A DNA stretch of 64,000 nucleotides. Source: Hoeflea phototrophica DFL-43. GTDB lineage: Bacteria > Pseudomonadota > Alphaproteobacteria > Rhizobiales > Rhizobiaceae. Positions 42,547 to 51,541 of this stretch are shown here, piece after piece. Numbering within the stretch: the stretch's first letter is position 1; the number at the start of each line of letters is the position of its first letter. Both the position numbers and the translations under genes were made by a program. A model generated the notes under the pieces. It saw only the letters and a program-made list of their open reading frames with translations, was not told the origin of the DNA and ran no database searches. The stretch lies in contig NZ_CM002917.1 in assembly GCF_000154705.2 (NCBI RefSeq), positions 3,669,853 through 3,733,852 of the forward strand, given 5' to 3'.

Positions 42547-42956
42547 CCGCGCTGACACAAGACCGCAACACGCTGGCGCAGCTGGGCGAGGTCCAGGAAT
42601 ATCCGGTGCTGGCTGCCGCAGTGATTTACGCCGGCTCCATCGCCTGCCTCGACGCCGCCGGCTGGGCGGTGCCAGGGACGACCGCCACGACGCTGATCGC
42701 CGCCGGCCGCGCCGAAGAACGCGCCGACAATTCCTCAGGCGGCAACGGGGCGATCACCGCCAAGGTGCGCGCCGGCGTGTTCCGGTTCGACAACTCCGCC
42801 GCCGCTGACGAGATCACCCGGGCCGAAATCGGCGACGATTGTTTCATCGTCGACGACCAGACCGTGGCCAAGACCGACGGCACCGGCACACGGTCGAAGG
42901 CCGGGACAATCGTCCAGATCGACACGCTCGGCGTCTGGGTCAGGATCGGGTTCTAA
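42543..42956 (+). CDS. Capsid decoration/cement-like protein (DUF2190-like)
   Basis: 137 aa, beta-rich and Gly/Ala/Asp-rich: VLAAAVIYAGSIACLDAAGW, AITAKVRAGVFRFDNSAAAD, DDCFIVDDQTVAKTDGTGTR and GTIVQIDTLGVWVRIG. This is the pattern of small head-stabilising proteins placed between the protease and the major capsid gene. Overlaps the protease gene by 4 nt. Confidence 0.75.
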   Translation: MTALTQDRNTLAQLGEVQEYPVLAAAVIYAGSIACLDAAGWAVPGTTATTLIAAGRAEERADNSSGGNGAITAKVRAGVFRFDNSAAADEITRAEIGDDCFIVDDQTVAKTDGTGTRSKAGTIVQIDTLGVWVRIGF

Positions 42957-42979
42957 TCCCTCTTTCAGGAGCAAGCTTC

Positions 42980-43873
42980 ATGCTGATCAATTCTGCCAAT
43001 CTCGACGCGCTGCGCGTCGGCTTTTCCACCGCCTTCCAGGCAGGCCTCACTCAGGCGCCCAGCCAGTGGTCGAAGATCGCCACGAGGTTCACGTCAACAA
43101 CTGCGTCCAACAAATATGGCTGGCTCGGCGACGTTCCCGGCATGCGCAAGTGGATCGGACCACGCCACGTTCACGGGCTTAATCAATACGACTATTCGAT
43201 CGAGAACGAGCCATATGAGGAAACCATCGGAGTTGATCGGGACAATGTCGAGGACGACAATCTCGGCATTTACGCCCCGCGATTTTCGGCCATGGGCCGC
43301 GCGGTCGCCTCGTCCAAGGACACGCTTATCTTCGGCCTGTTGAAGGCCGGCTTCTCCACGCCCTGCTATGACGGCCAGTTCTTCTTCGATACCGACCATC
43401 CGGTTCTCGATAAGGACGGCAGTCCCGGCTCCGTGGCAAACACCGATGGCGGTGCCGGTGCGGGCTGGTATCTGATCGACAGTAAAATGCCGATCCTGCC
43501 GCTGATCTTGCAAATCAGAAAGGAAGCGCAATTCGTTTCCAAGGACCAGCCGACCGACGACAATGTCTTCATGGAGAAACGTTTTCTCTACGGCGCCGAT
43601 GGCCGATGGGCGGCCGGCTTCGGTTTCTGGCAGTGGACCTGGGGGTCGAAACAGACGCTCAACAAGGCCAATTATCGCAATGCCCGCGAAGCCCTTATGA
43701 GCATGAAAGGCGACTACGGCCGGCCGTTCGGCATCATGCCCGACCTGCTGGTCGTCCCGCCCTCGCTGGAGGGTGAAGCATTGGAAATCATCAATGCCGA
43801 ACGCGACGCCGCCGGCGCGACCAATGTCTACAAGGGCACGGCCGAACTGCTGGTCGTGCCCTGGCTCGCCTGA
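42980..43873 (+). CDS. Major head protein (Mu gpT-like)
   Basis: 297 aa from ATG 42980 with AGGAG upstream. Mu gpT features: LINSANLDALRVGFSTAFQA at the start, VPGMRKWIGPRHVHGLNQYD, EETIGVDRDNVEDDNLGIYA, and CYDGQFFFDTDHPV. It builds the icosahedral shell. The position after protease and decoration genes is the normal one. Confidence 0.93.
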   Translation: MLINSANLDALRVGFSTAFQAGLTQAPSQWSKIATRFTSTTASNKYGWLGDVPGMRKWIGPRHVHGLNQYDYSIENEPYEETIGVDRDNVEDDNLGIYAPRFSAMGRAVASSKDTLIFGLLKAGFSTPCYDGQFFFDTDHPVLDKDGSPGSVANTDGGAGAGWYLIDSKMPILPLILQIRKEAQFVSKDQPTDDNVFMEKRFLYGADGRWAAGFGFWQWTWGSKQTLNKANYRNAREALMSMKGDYGRPFGIMPDLLVVPPSLEGEALEIINAERDAAGATNVYKGTAELLVVPWLA

Positions 43874-43899
43874 CGCAAAACCCGACCAGGAGATCATTT

Positions 43900-44235
43900 A
43901 TGGCCAGGAAGAAAGCCAATGACCAAACCGTGTCTGCGAACGGGGCGGCGGCGCAAGGCGGAATGCCGCAGCAAGCCAACGCATCAACGTCGGAAAGTCC
44001 GGCTCCCAGCCAAGCTGCCACGCAGACGAAGGCAACGCCTGCCGCGAACAACGCTGCCACTGAGGCGTTGAAGGTGGAACCCGTTTTGCGCATTACCGCC
44101 AAGCCGAGAAAAGGGTTCCGCCGCTGCGGCGTCCATCATCCGGCAGAGGCGGTCGATCATCCCGAGGGCCGCTTCAGCGCGGCCGAGATCGAGGTGCTGA
44201 AGGCCGAACCCAATCTGGTGGTCGAGGATCTCTGA
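43900..44235 (+). CDS. FluMu HI1506-like phage protein
   Basis: 111 aa. The first 60 residues are a low-complexity Ala/Gln/Thr linker. The C-terminal 45 residues form the conserved domain (VLRITAKPRKGFRRCGVHHP, then FSAAEIEVLKAEPNLVVEDL) seen in Mu-like head-tail genes after the capsid gene. Role unknown, possibly head completion. Confidence 0.7.
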   Translation: MARKKANDQTVSANGAAAQGGMPQQANASTSESPAPSQAATQTKATPAANNAATEALKVEPVLRITAKPRKGFRRCGVHHPAEAVDHPEGRFSAAEIEVLKAEPNLVVEDL

Positions 44236-44255
44236 CGCCGGAAGGAAGGCGAGAC

Positions 44256-44684
44256 GTGGATTATTGCACGCAAATCCAGCTCGAAGCCCGCTACGGCGAG
44301 GCACTGCTCGTCGAGATCTCCGACCGCGCCGATGTCCCGACCGGGACGATCGACGCGGAGCTGATCACCCGCGCCATCACAGACGCCACGGCCCTGATCG
44401 ACGGCTATCTCGCTGGCCGCTATCAGCTGCCGCTGGCCACCATTCCGGCGCTGGTCACCGATCTCGCCCAGCGCATCGCCATCTATTACGCCCATTCCAA
44501 TGTCGCCTCGGAAAAGATCTCCAAGGATTACGAGGCGGCACTGAGGCAATTGAAGGACATCGCCTCGGGCCTGATCAAGCTCGACGCCGGGGGCGCGGAG
44601 CCCGCCGGGTCCGGCGCTTCGGAAGTCCGCACCAACGATTCGGAGCGGCCGCTCTCAGCGGCGACCATGAAGGGGTACATCTGA
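44256..44684 (+). CDS. Head-tail connector protein (DUF1320, Mu gp36-like)
   Basis: 142 aa from GTG 44256 with GGAAGGAAGG upstream. DUF1320 pattern: YCTQIQLEARYGEALLVEIS, ITDATALIDGYLAGRYQLPL and VTDLAQRIAIYYAHSNVASE. Such proteins fit under the portal as connector subunits. A 127-nt gap with a strong hairpin follows. Confidence 0.88.
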   Translation: MDYCTQIQLEARYGEALLVEISDRADVPTGTIDAELITRAITDATALIDGYLAGRYQLPLATIPALVTDLAQRIAIYYAHSNVASEKISKDYEAALRQLKDIASGLIKLDAGGAEPAGSGASEVRTNDSERPLSAATMKGYI

Positions 44685-44752
44685 TGTCGCTCACGGGCCG
44701 CACCGATCGCTGCGCTCACTGGCCCTGCGCGGGCGCGCGCAATCCTGCGCGA

Positions 44753-44786
44753 CGGCCGGTCGGCCTTGCGGCCTGCGGCCGGTTTT
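44753..44786 (+). terminator. Strong GC hairpin followed by T-run inside the structural operon
   Basis: CGGCCG (44753-44758) pairs with CGGCCG (44776-44781), and GGCC (44762-44765) with GGCC (44770-44773) around a TTGC loop. TTTT follows at 44783-44786. It looks like an intrinsic terminator or attenuator in the only sizeable gap of the head-tail operon, and could lower expression of the genes downstream. Confidence 0.45.
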
Positions 44787-44811
44787 GGGTTCTGGGCACG
44801 AGGACAACATC

Positions 44812-45318
44812 ATGACCGGTGTGCGTCTGGAGCTCGAAGGATCGGAGGCCGCTCTGGCCGCACTTGGCGCTGCCGCGGCCCGTCTGGACGATCCGATGCC
44901 GCTTTATGACGAGATCGGCTCGATGCTGGTGGTCTCCACCCAGAACCGATTCGAACGCGAGGAAGCGCCTGACGGCACGCCCTGGCCGATGTCGATCCGG
45001 GTGCTGACCGAGGGCGGCAAGACTCTGTCCGACACAAGGCGGCTCGTGAATTCGATGACGCATGAGGCGAGCAATGAAGGCGTCGCCGTCGGCACCAATG
45101 TGATTTATGCGGCACCCCACCAGATGGGTGCGACTATCAAGGCCAAGACGGCCAAGGGGCTGCGCTTTCAGGTCGCCGGCGGCTGGGTCAACAAGCAATC
45201 CGTCGACATTCCACAGCGCGCCTTCCTTGGCCTTGACGCAGACGACGAGAAAGTGATCGGCGACATCGCCGGCGACTATCTGGGTGATCCGCTGGGAGGT
45301 GTCGATGTTGACCGATGA
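44812..45318 (+). CDS. Phage virion morphogenesis protein (Mu gpG-like)
   Basis: 168 aa from ATG 44812. The family pattern is seen in PMPLYDEIGSMLVVSTQNRF, APDGTPWPMSIRVLTEGGKT, VIYAAPHQMGATIKAKTAKG and IPQRAFLGLDADDEKVIGDI. It helps join tails to heads. In Mu it lies next to gp30; here it lies after gp36, as in some other transposable phages. Confidence 0.85.
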   Translation: MTGVRLELEGSEAALAALGAAAARLDDPMPLYDEIGSMLVVSTQNRFEREEAPDGTPWPMSIRVLTEGGKTLSDTRRLVNSMTHEASNEGVAVGTNVIYAAPHQMGATIKAKTAKGLRFQVAGGWVNKQSVDIPQRAFLGLDADDEKVIGDIAGDYLGDPLGGVDVDR

Positions 45319-45745
45319 TCTCATCACCCGGATCGAGGCGGCGGTGCCGGCGCTTGATGGCCGCGCCAAAGAGGCCGCCGATCTCGCCGAACTGGTCCGG
45401 CGCAAGGCGTTGCCTCAGGCCGCCGTGACAGTTTTTGTCCTGCCGCTCGGGCTGAGGCCGCGCAGCGAGGGCGACGCGGCCGCCGGGGCGTTCACCCAGA
45501 TGCTCGACGAGACTGTCGGCGTACTCCTGGTGGTGCGCGCGGCCGGCGACGCCAGCGGCTCACGCGCGCTGCCGCGCATCGGCGAGCTGGTCGACGCACT
45601 CATCGCCGCCATCGCCGGCTGGGGGCCGGACGGCGCCATCGGCGTCTTCCGCGTGGCGCGCGGGCAGCTGCTCTCCGCCGAAGCCGGCGCGGTCATGTAC
45701 CAGCTCGACTTTTCGATCCAGAGACAGGTGAGGAATTTGGCATGA
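45305..45745 (+). CDS. Tail terminator-like protein (gp37 family)
   Basis: 146 aa from ATG 45305 with GGGAGG upstream, overlapping the gpG gene by 14 nt. LVRRKALPQAAVTVFVLPLG and FTQMLDETVGVLLVVRAAGD, then GAVMYQLDFSIQRQVRN, fit the alpha/beta fold of phage tail terminators (Mu gp37 type), which cap the tail tube. Confidence 0.75.
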   Translation: MLTDDLITRIEAAVPALDGRAKEAADLAELVRRKALPQAAVTVFVLPLGLRPRSEGDAAAGAFTQMLDETVGVLLVVRAAGDASGSRALPRIGELVDALIAAIAGWGPDGAIGVFRVARGQLLSAEAGAVMYQLDFSIQRQVRNLA

Positions 45746-45882
45746 CAAAGAAACCGGCCCCGTTACCGCAAGTCGGCGGCAGTTACGTGCGTGAGAAGGA
45801 CGGATCGCTGAAGCCGGTAGAGACCGGTTCGAAACCCGAAACCGATCCGCCGGCCACGTCGGCCAAACCCAGGAAGGACTAA
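45742..45882 (+). CDS. Very small tail-region protein (46 aa, DUF2635-like position)
   Basis: Starts ATGA with the stop of the terminator gene and ends 3 nt before the tail tube gene. The product MTKKPAPLPQVGGSYVREKD continues with GSLKPVETGSK and a Pro/Lys-rich end. Small proteins with a similar 'V.R..DGSL.P' segment occupy this place in Mu-like phages. Function unknown. Confidence 0.5.
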   Translation: MTKKPAPLPQVGGSYVREKDGSLKPVETGSKPETDPPATSAKPRKD

Positions 45883-45885
45883 GCC

Positions 45886-46815
45886 ATGCCGCTCAAATGG
45901 CGATCCAAGATCATCCTGTTCAAGATCGAGGCGAGCTACGGCGTCGACGCGGTTCCGGCCGGCGCCAACGCCTTCCTGATGACCAATGTCTCGTTTTCGC
46001 CGATGGAAGGCGAGGATGTGAGCCGCGATCTGGAGCTGCCCTATCTGGGCGCGCAGGCCATGATCCCGGTGGGCCTGCGCGGAAGGCTGCGCGGCCGGGT
46101 GGAGCTGGCGGGATCCGGCACAGCGGGCACCGCGCCGGCCTGGGGGCCGATGCTGCGCGCCTGCGCGGTCGCCGAGACGATCACGCCGGCAACCTCGGTC
46201 ACCTACAATCCGATTTCCGACGGCATGGAATCGGGCACGCTTCATTTCTGGATGGCCGGCACGCGCCATGTACTGACCGGCTGCCGCGGCCAGTGCACCA
46301 TGCGCTTTACCGCCCAGGGCCTGCCCTATCTCGAATTCGACATGCTGGGCCTGTGGTCGGAACCCTCCGAGCAGGCGCGGCCTGCGCCGGTGCTGACCGG
46401 CTTCAGGCCGCCGGTCGTCGTCACCCACGCCAACACGCCCGATTTCACGATCGATGCTGTTTCCATGGTGCTGCGCGAGGCGGTGCTGGCGCTCAACAAC
46501 CAGGTCGAGCCCAGGTTGCTGGTCGGATCGGAATCGATCCTGATCACCGACCGGGCCGATGCGTTCACGGCGCGTGTCGAGGCGGTGCCGGTCAGCACAT
46601 TCGATCCTTATGACCTCGCCAACGACCAGACGAAAGTTGCGGTCGAGATGGTGCATGGAACCGCCGCCGGTTCGATCGTCACGCTGTCGGTTCCCTCGGC
46701 CCAGCTCAAGCGGCTGTCCGGTTACGAGGAAGCCCAGAAGATCGCCGAATGGCCGCTTGAGCTGGTGCCGCTGCCGGTCTCCGGCAACGACCAGTGGACG
46801 CTGACCCTGACGTAA
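45886..46815 (+). CDS. Phage tail tube protein
   Basis: 309 aa. Beta-rich: KWRSKIILFKIEASYGVDAV, NVSFSPMEGEDVSRDLELPY, CTMRFTAQGLPYLEFDMLGL and VEAVPVSTFDPYDLANDQTK. It fits the larger tail tube/major tail proteins of siphophages and replaces the sheath plus tube pair of contractile Mu phages. Directly before the assembly chaperones and the tape measure, the expected order. Confidence 0.78.
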   Translation: MPLKWRSKIILFKIEASYGVDAVPAGANAFLMTNVSFSPMEGEDVSRDLELPYLGAQAMIPVGLRGRLRGRVELAGSGTAGTAPAWGPMLRACAVAETITPATSVTYNPISDGMESGTLHFWMAGTRHVLTGCRGQCTMRFTAQGLPYLEFDMLGLWSEPSEQARPAPVLTGFRPPVVVTHANTPDFTIDAVSMVLREAVLALNNQVEPRLLVGSESILITDRADAFTARVEAVPVSTFDPYDLANDQTKVAVEMVHGTAAGSIVTLSVPSAQLKRLSGYEEAQKIAEWPLELVPLPVSGNDQWTLTLT

Positions 46816-46840
46816 AATCAATCCGGAAAAGGACCCCGGC

Positions 46841-47158
46841 ATGTTCAACATCGATTCCGCGCCCTGCTTCTGGGAGACCGTCACCGTCCGGCTGCCCAAC
46901 GCCGAACCGGAGAGCTTCCGGGCCAGGTTCCAGGTGATGCCGGTGTCCGAATTCAAGCAGATCGACCTTGGCGATCCCGACCAGGTCGCGGGCTTTCTCG
47001 AAACAACCGTCACCGGACTGGAAGACATCGAGGATGGTTCCGGCCCGCTCCCCTTTTCCGATCCTCTGCTCGCCCGTCTGATCGACCGGCCGGACATCAG
47101 GGCGGCGATGGTGCGCGCCTATGTCGAGGGAATCGGCAGGGCCGCCCAGGGAAACTGA
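46841..47158 (+). CDS. Tail assembly chaperone-like protein
   Basis: 105 aa, acidic and helical: ESFRARFQVMPVSEFKQIDL, AGFLETTVTGLEDIEDGSGP and ARLIDRPDIRAAMVRAYVEG. Small proteins of this kind sit between tail tube and tape measure genes and act as chaperones for the tape measure. A frameshift product with the next gene is possible, but the 2-nt gap argues for separate translation. Confidence 0.65.
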   Translation: MFNIDSAPCFWETVTVRLPNAEPESFRARFQVMPVSEFKQIDLGDPDQVAGFLETTVTGLEDIEDGSGPLPFSDPLLARLIDRPDIRAAMVRAYVEGIGRAAQGN

Positions 47159-47160
47159 TC

Positions 47161-47565
47161 ATGGCGGCGCGGGCCTGGGCAAACGCGACACTTGCCGATC
47201 AGCCGCAGGTTGCCGATGACGACGCGCTCGCCGATGCAAGTGCTGCCGGTCTCGACGCTGCGGCGCAAGCTGCGATCGCCCGATGGGCGATTGACCGAAC
47301 CGGACCTGCCTTTTGCGGCGTGTGGCCAGACAACGCCGACGCCGTCGCCGCCTTCCTCGCTGCCGCCAGCCAATGGCGCACCATGATCGCGGACCGGAAC
47401 GGACGCATCGTCACCCGCTTTCTGGGACTCGATTATGCCGGCGCCGCGATCGCCTGGTCGGCGCGCGGCATCGAGCCCGACAGCGATCTGTTTGATCGTC
47501 TGACCGTCATCGAGATGGCCGCGCGCGACGCGCTCAATGGCGAGACCGGGGTGATGCTGCCATGA
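47161..47565 (+). CDS. Second tail assembly protein (DUF1799-like)
   Basis: 134 aa, Ala-rich and helical: AQAAIARWAIDRTGPAFCGV, WPDNADAVAAFLAAASQWRT and GAAIAWSARGIEPDSDLFDR. DUF1799-type proteins are short helical partners of tail assembly. Starts 2 nt after the previous gene and overlaps the tape measure gene by 4 nt. Confidence 0.6.
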   Translation: MAARAWANATLADQPQVADDDALADASAAGLDAAAQAAIARWAIDRTGPAFCGVWPDNADAVAAFLAAASQWRTMIADRNGRIVTRFLGLDYAGAAIAWSARGIEPDSDLFDRLTVIEMAARDALNGETGVMLP

Positions 47566-49553
47566 CGCTGCGGCTTGCCCTGGTGATTGACGGCGATCCG
47601 GCCGGCGCCAAGAAGGCGCTGAGCGAAACCGCCATCGCCGTCGAGGATCTGGGCAACAAGGCCGAGACGGCAGGGAAAAAGGTCGAGGCCTCGTTCAAGG
47701 GGTTTGAATGGGAAAGCGGCGAAGCGACCCGCGCCCGGCTTGGCCTCAAGGAGATCGCCGACGAGGGTGACCGGGCGGCATCGGGCATAAGGGCCGCGGG
47801 CGAAGCGGGGCAGACCGCCACACCGGATATCGCCAAAGCGGGCGACGCGGCCGGGATGGCGCGGGAGAAATTCGAAGGGCTCTCAAGCGTCGTCATCGGG
47901 GCGGCCGGCGGGTTGGCTGCCAGCGTCGCCATCACGGCGGTCAGCGAGGGCCTGGGGGTCGCCGCGGGTGCTGCCGCGGAGCTTTTCCGCGAAATCACCT
48001 CCAACCAGCCGATGATCGAGCGGGCGCTGACATCGCATGCAGACCTGGTCGGCCGCATCAAGCACGCCTGGGCGGAGGCCGGCGGCGCGGCGTCGAGCTA
48101 CGGCGTCGACTCGATCGCGCAACTCAGGTTCGAGGGTCAGCAGAATGTGAGCCGCCTCAATCGCTCGGCCGAGGCGGCGCAACGTGACCTCATTCGCGGC
48201 AGCGATGGCTTGCGGCCCTCGGATGTGCTGGGCGCGCCATTTGCCCGCTTCGGACCGTTCCGGGATCAGGTGAGCGCGTTTCGAAAGGAGCTGAAGGACG
48301 GAACAGCCGATGTGATCGCGTTCCGCCGCGAGGTCGCCGAAATCGCCGAGGCGCTGCCCTCCGACTCTCCGTTCCGCGGCCTGGCCGAGCAGATCCTCGA
48401 AGACACCACTGCGGCGGCGCAATTGCAGGCCGAGCTTGAACGCTCGCGCGATCTGCTCGACGGATTGAAAGGCAGCGCTGATGCCGCGGCCACGGCGCTC
48501 GGCGGCAAGTCCGAGAAATATGGCACGCTTGCCGACCGCGCGGCGACCGCCGGCGGCGCGGTAACCCATAGCAATCAGGCGATCGGCGCTACCGCCGGTG
48601 CGGCGACGCAAGCCATCGCCCCGCTGTCAGAATACAGCCGGCTGCTGGGCGCGATCGGCGGCGCGGGGACGCTCCGGCCCTTCAACGCGGTGCGCGCGGC
48701 GACGACCCCTCCCTTTGCCGAGAATGACTTCGCCGAGGGTGATTTTGCCAGAGTCGGTTTTGCAGGGGGCGGCCACACCGGTTACGGTCCCGAAAGCCAG
48801 ATCGCCGGTTTCGTCCATGGCCAGGAATATGTTTTCGACGCCGAGGCCACGCGACGGATCGGCGTTTCCAATCTCGACGCCATCCGGCAAGGCGTAAAGG
48901 GCTATGCCGCAGGCGGCTATGTCGGCGGTTCGGTTCCCGCGGTCAGAAGCGGCGGCTCGATTGTGACCGCCACCGCCGAAGATTTTGCGGTTCTGCGCGG
49001 ATCGCTCCGCCAGTTCCTCTCGGAACTTAACACCAATGGCGATGCGCTCGCGGCACTTGGCAGTGTCATCAAATCGGTGTCGGACAGGTTTGTCGATTTC
49101 GCCTTTCAGGCGCTCGACAACATGATCTTCACCGGCAGCGCAAGCGGCGGCGGGATGGGCGGGATCCTTGGCTTTCTTGGATCGGCCTTCGGCGCCACTG
49201 ATCCCTGGGCGGGCCTGCGGGTCCCGACAGCGCATCAGGGCGCGATGGTTGGTCCGGCGATGGTTCCAACCAGGACGGTTCCGCTTTCGGTCTTTGCCAG
49301 CGCGCCGCGCCTGCATACAGGCGGGACGGTTGGCCAGGGCGGCAATCTGTTTGCCCCCGGCGAGCGGCCGGTGATCGCCATGGATGGCGAGGAGATCGGC
49401 TGGCCCGATCAGCTGGCGGCAAAATATGGCGGCGGATCGACGGTCAACAATTTCTACATCGAGACAGCTTCGCCGCGCGCCTTCGCCGAGTCCAAGGCCA
49501 CCGTCGCCCGCGGCGCCGGGCGGTTCCTCGGCCGCGCCGGGAGGCACATGTGA
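47562..49553 (+). CDS. Tail tape measure protein
   Basis: 663 aa. Coiled N-terminal part (AKKALSETAIAVEDLGNKAE), a hydrophobic segment near 115-140 (VVIGAAGGLAASVAITAVSE), then a Gly-rich C-terminal region with YGPESQIAGFVHGQEYVFDA. This short C-terminal pattern is typical of GTA/siphophage tape measures. At about 0.15 nm per residue it would set a tail of about 100 nm, a rough estimate. It is flanked by assembly chaperones and distal tail genes. Confidence 0.85.
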   Translation: MTLRLALVIDGDPAGAKKALSETAIAVEDLGNKAETAGKKVEASFKGFEWESGEATRARLGLKEIADEGDRAASGIRAAGEAGQTATPDIAKAGDAAGMAREKFEGLSSVVIGAAGGLAASVAITAVSEGLGVAAGAAAELFREITSNQPMIERALTSHADLVGRIKHAWAEAGGAASSYGVDSIAQLRFEGQQNVSRLNRSAEAAQRDLIRGSDGLRPSDVLGAPFARFGPFRDQVSAFRKELKDGTADVIAFRREVAEIAEALPSDSPFRGLAEQILEDTTAAAQLQAELERSRDLLDGLKGSADAAATALGGKSEKYGTLADRAATAGGAVTHSNQAIGATAGAATQAIAPLSEYSRLLGAIGGAGTLRPFNAVRAATTPPFAENDFAEGDFARVGFAGGGHTGYGPESQIAGFVHGQEYVFDAEATRRIGVSNLDAIRQGVKGYAAGGYVGGSVPAVRSGGSIVTATAEDFAVLRGSLRQFLSELNTNGDALAALGSVIKSVSDRFVDFAFQALDNMIFTGSASGGGMGGILGFLGSAFGATDPWAGLRVPTAHQGAMVGPAMVPTRTVPLSVFASAPRLHTGGTVGQGGNLFAPGERPVIAMDGEEIGWPDQLAAKYGGGSTVNNFYIETASPRAFAESKATVARGAGRFLGRAGRHM

Positions 49554-50182
49554 TGGCGGGCTTTATCGACGGCGCGGTGTTTCCCGTCCATATCAGCCGC
49601 GGTTCGCCCGGCGGACCGGACTGGCCGGCGGAGATCGTCGAACTCGCCTCGGGCCACGAAGAGCGCAACACGCCCTGGGCGTCGCCCTTGCGGCGTTACG
49701 ATGCGCGCTTCGGCGTGCGCACCCCGGCCGAACTTTATGAGGTGCTGTCGCTCTACAAGGTCGCATTCGGCCGCTTGCGGGGTTTCCGCTTTCTCGACTG
49801 GAGCGACTACCGCTCCGGCGCGCCGCATCTGGCGCCGGCGGCTCTCGACCAGGCGCTTGGGACCGGCGACGGCGTGACCACGCAATTCCAGCTGTCCAAG
49901 CGCTATGCCTTCGCCGGCGAGAGCTTCGACCGCAGGATCACACGCCCATTCGGAACGACCCTGATCGCCGTCAATGGCGTGCCTACCGCATCCGGCTGGA
50001 GCCTCGATGCGACAACCGGGCTGGTCAGTTTCGAAATAGCCCCGGCGGTGGACGCGGAACTCACCTGGGGCGGACAGTTTCATGTGCCGGTGCGCTTTGA
50101 CTGCAAGCTCGACCAGATCGCCATGCGGACCGCTGCCGTCGGCGACATTCCATCGATCTTTCTCAAGGAGCTCAGGGAATGA
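49553..50182 (+). CDS. Distal tail protein (DUF2460, GTA type)
   Basis: 209 aa from ATG 49553, right at the tape measure stop and with GGGAGG upstream. DUF2460 pattern: IDGAVFPVHISRGSPGGPDW, NTPWASPLRRYDARFGVRTP, FRFLDWSDYRSGAPHLAPAA and WGGQFHVPVRFDCKLDQIAM. Homologues in the Rhodobacter GTA form the distal tail/baseplate ring. Overlaps DUF2163 by 4 nt. Confidence 0.9.
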   Translation: MAGFIDGAVFPVHISRGSPGGPDWPAEIVELASGHEERNTPWASPLRRYDARFGVRTPAELYEVLSLYKVAFGRLRGFRFLDWSDYRSGAPHLAPAALDQALGTGDGVTTQFQLSKRYAFAGESFDRRITRPFGTTLIAVNGVPTASGWSLDATTGLVSFEIAPAVDAELTWGGQFHVPVRFDCKLDQIAMRTAAVGDIPSIFLKELRE

Positions 50183-51075
50183 AGACCGTACCACCCGGCT
50201 TGCAGGCCTTGCTCGACAGTGGTGTCACCACGCTCTGCACCTGCTGGCGCATCGAGCGGCTCGACGGAGAAGTGTTCGGCTTCACCAATCACGACCGCAT
50301 GCTCAGATTTGCCGGGACCGGCTACCAGCCCGAAACCGGCTTCACCCCGGCCGAGACCGCCGCGTCGCTGGGGCTTGCCGTCGACACAGCCGAGATCGAG
50401 GGCGCGCTGTCGGCCGATGTGATCACCGACGCCGACATTGCGCTCGGGCTCTGGGACAATGCCCATGCCGAGATCTGGCGCGTCGACTGGACCGATACCG
50501 CCAACCGCGTGATCCTGCGCAAGGGCTCGCTGGGCGAAATCAGTCGCGGAACGCAGAGCTTCTTTGCCGAGATCCGCGGCCTGGCGCACCAGCTGGCGCA
50601 ACCCGGCGGGCGCACTTTTCAGCGCAATTGCGACGCGGTGGTCGGCGACGCGCGCTGCGGCGTCAATCTCGATCAGCCGGCCTTCAAGGGCACCGGCGCG
50701 GTGAGCGCTGTGACCGACGACCGGCTGATTTCGGTGTCCGGCCTCGGCGGATTTGCGGCCGGCTGGTTTGCGCAAGGCTTGCTGACCTGGACCGCTGGCA
50801 GCAATGCCGGCGCCAGGAGCGAAGTCGCCGGTCACCGGCTCGGGGCATCGGGATCGGTGACGATCGAGCTCTGGCGGCGCGCCGAGCGCCCGATCAGGAT
50901 TGGCGACACTTTCACAGTGACGGCGGGCTGCGGCAAGACCTGGGAGATCTGCCGGGCGAAGTTTTCCAACGGCGCCAACCATCGCAGCTTTCCACACATT
51001 CCGGGCAATGACGCGGCCTACCAGACCGCCAAGACCGGCGGCGTCAATGACGGGGGGAGCTTCTTCAATGACTGA
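50179..51075 (+). CDS. Baseplate hub protein (DUF2163, GTA type)
   Basis: 298 aa. DUF2163: LLDSGVTTLCTCWRIERLDG, VFGFTNHDRMLRFAGTGYQP and RKGSLGEISRGTQSFFAEIR, then RNCDAVVGDARCGVNLDQPA with paired Cys. The C-terminus has the CGKTWEICRAKFSNGANHRS domain. The Cys-rich hub of GTA carries an iron-sulphur cluster in the related particle; the Cys residues are present here. Overlaps both neighbours. Confidence 0.9.
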   Translation: MKTVPPGLQALLDSGVTTLCTCWRIERLDGEVFGFTNHDRMLRFAGTGYQPETGFTPAETAASLGLAVDTAEIEGALSADVITDADIALGLWDNAHAEIWRVDWTDTANRVILRKGSLGEISRGTQSFFAEIRGLAHQLAQPGGRTFQRNCDAVVGDARCGVNLDQPAFKGTGAVSAVTDDRLISVSGLGGFAAGWFAQGLLTWTAGSNAGARSEVAGHRLGASGSVTIELWRRAERPIRIGDTFTVTAGCGKTWEICRAKFSNGANHRSFPHIPGNDAAYQTAKTGGVNDGGSFFND

Positions 51076-51541
51076 ACCGATGCAGACAGCGATTGGAGAC
51101 CCTGAATGGCGCGCCGCCATCGTCAGCGAGGCGCGGGCCTGGCTTGGCACTCCCTATCTGCATCAGGCCTCGGACAGGTTGGCGGGATGCGATTGCGTCG
51201 GCCTGGTCCGTGGCGTCTGGCGCGCGCTCTACGGTCCAGAGCCTGAAATGATGCTCGCCTATTCGCCCGACTGGTCGGAAGCGCGCGGGCTCGAAAGTGT
51301 TCTCGAAGCCGCTTCAAACCACCTTCAAACAGTCTCTGACGGGAATGCGCAGCCCGGCGATGTGCTGGTGTTCCGCTGGCGGCCGCATCTGCCGGCCAAG
51401 CATTGCGGCATTCTGGCAGCACACGACCGGCTGGTCCATGCCTACCAGGCGGCGGGCAAGGTCACCGAGAGCGATGTCAGCCACTGGAAAAAGCGGATCG
51501 CAGGCGTCTTCGCCTTTCCCAGGCCGGGAGGCGCGCGCTGA
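51068..51541 (+). CDS. NlpC/P60 family tail peptidase
   Basis: 157 aa from ATG 51068. ARAWLGTPYLHQASDRLAGC, then DCVGLVRGVWRALYG with catalytic Cys, QPGDVLVFRWRPHLPAKHCG, and the His in HDRLVHAYQ. It cuts peptidoglycan peptides at the tail tip during entry. It overlaps DUF2163 and shares one base with the megatron gene. Order matches GTA gene clusters. Confidence 0.9.
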   Translation: MTEPMQTAIGDPEWRAAIVSEARAWLGTPYLHQASDRLAGCDCVGLVRGVWRALYGPEPEMMLAYSPDWSEARGLESVLEAASNHLQTVSDGNAQPGDVLVFRWRPHLPAKHCGILAAHDRLVHAYQAAGKVTESDVSHWKKRIAGVFAFPRPGGAR

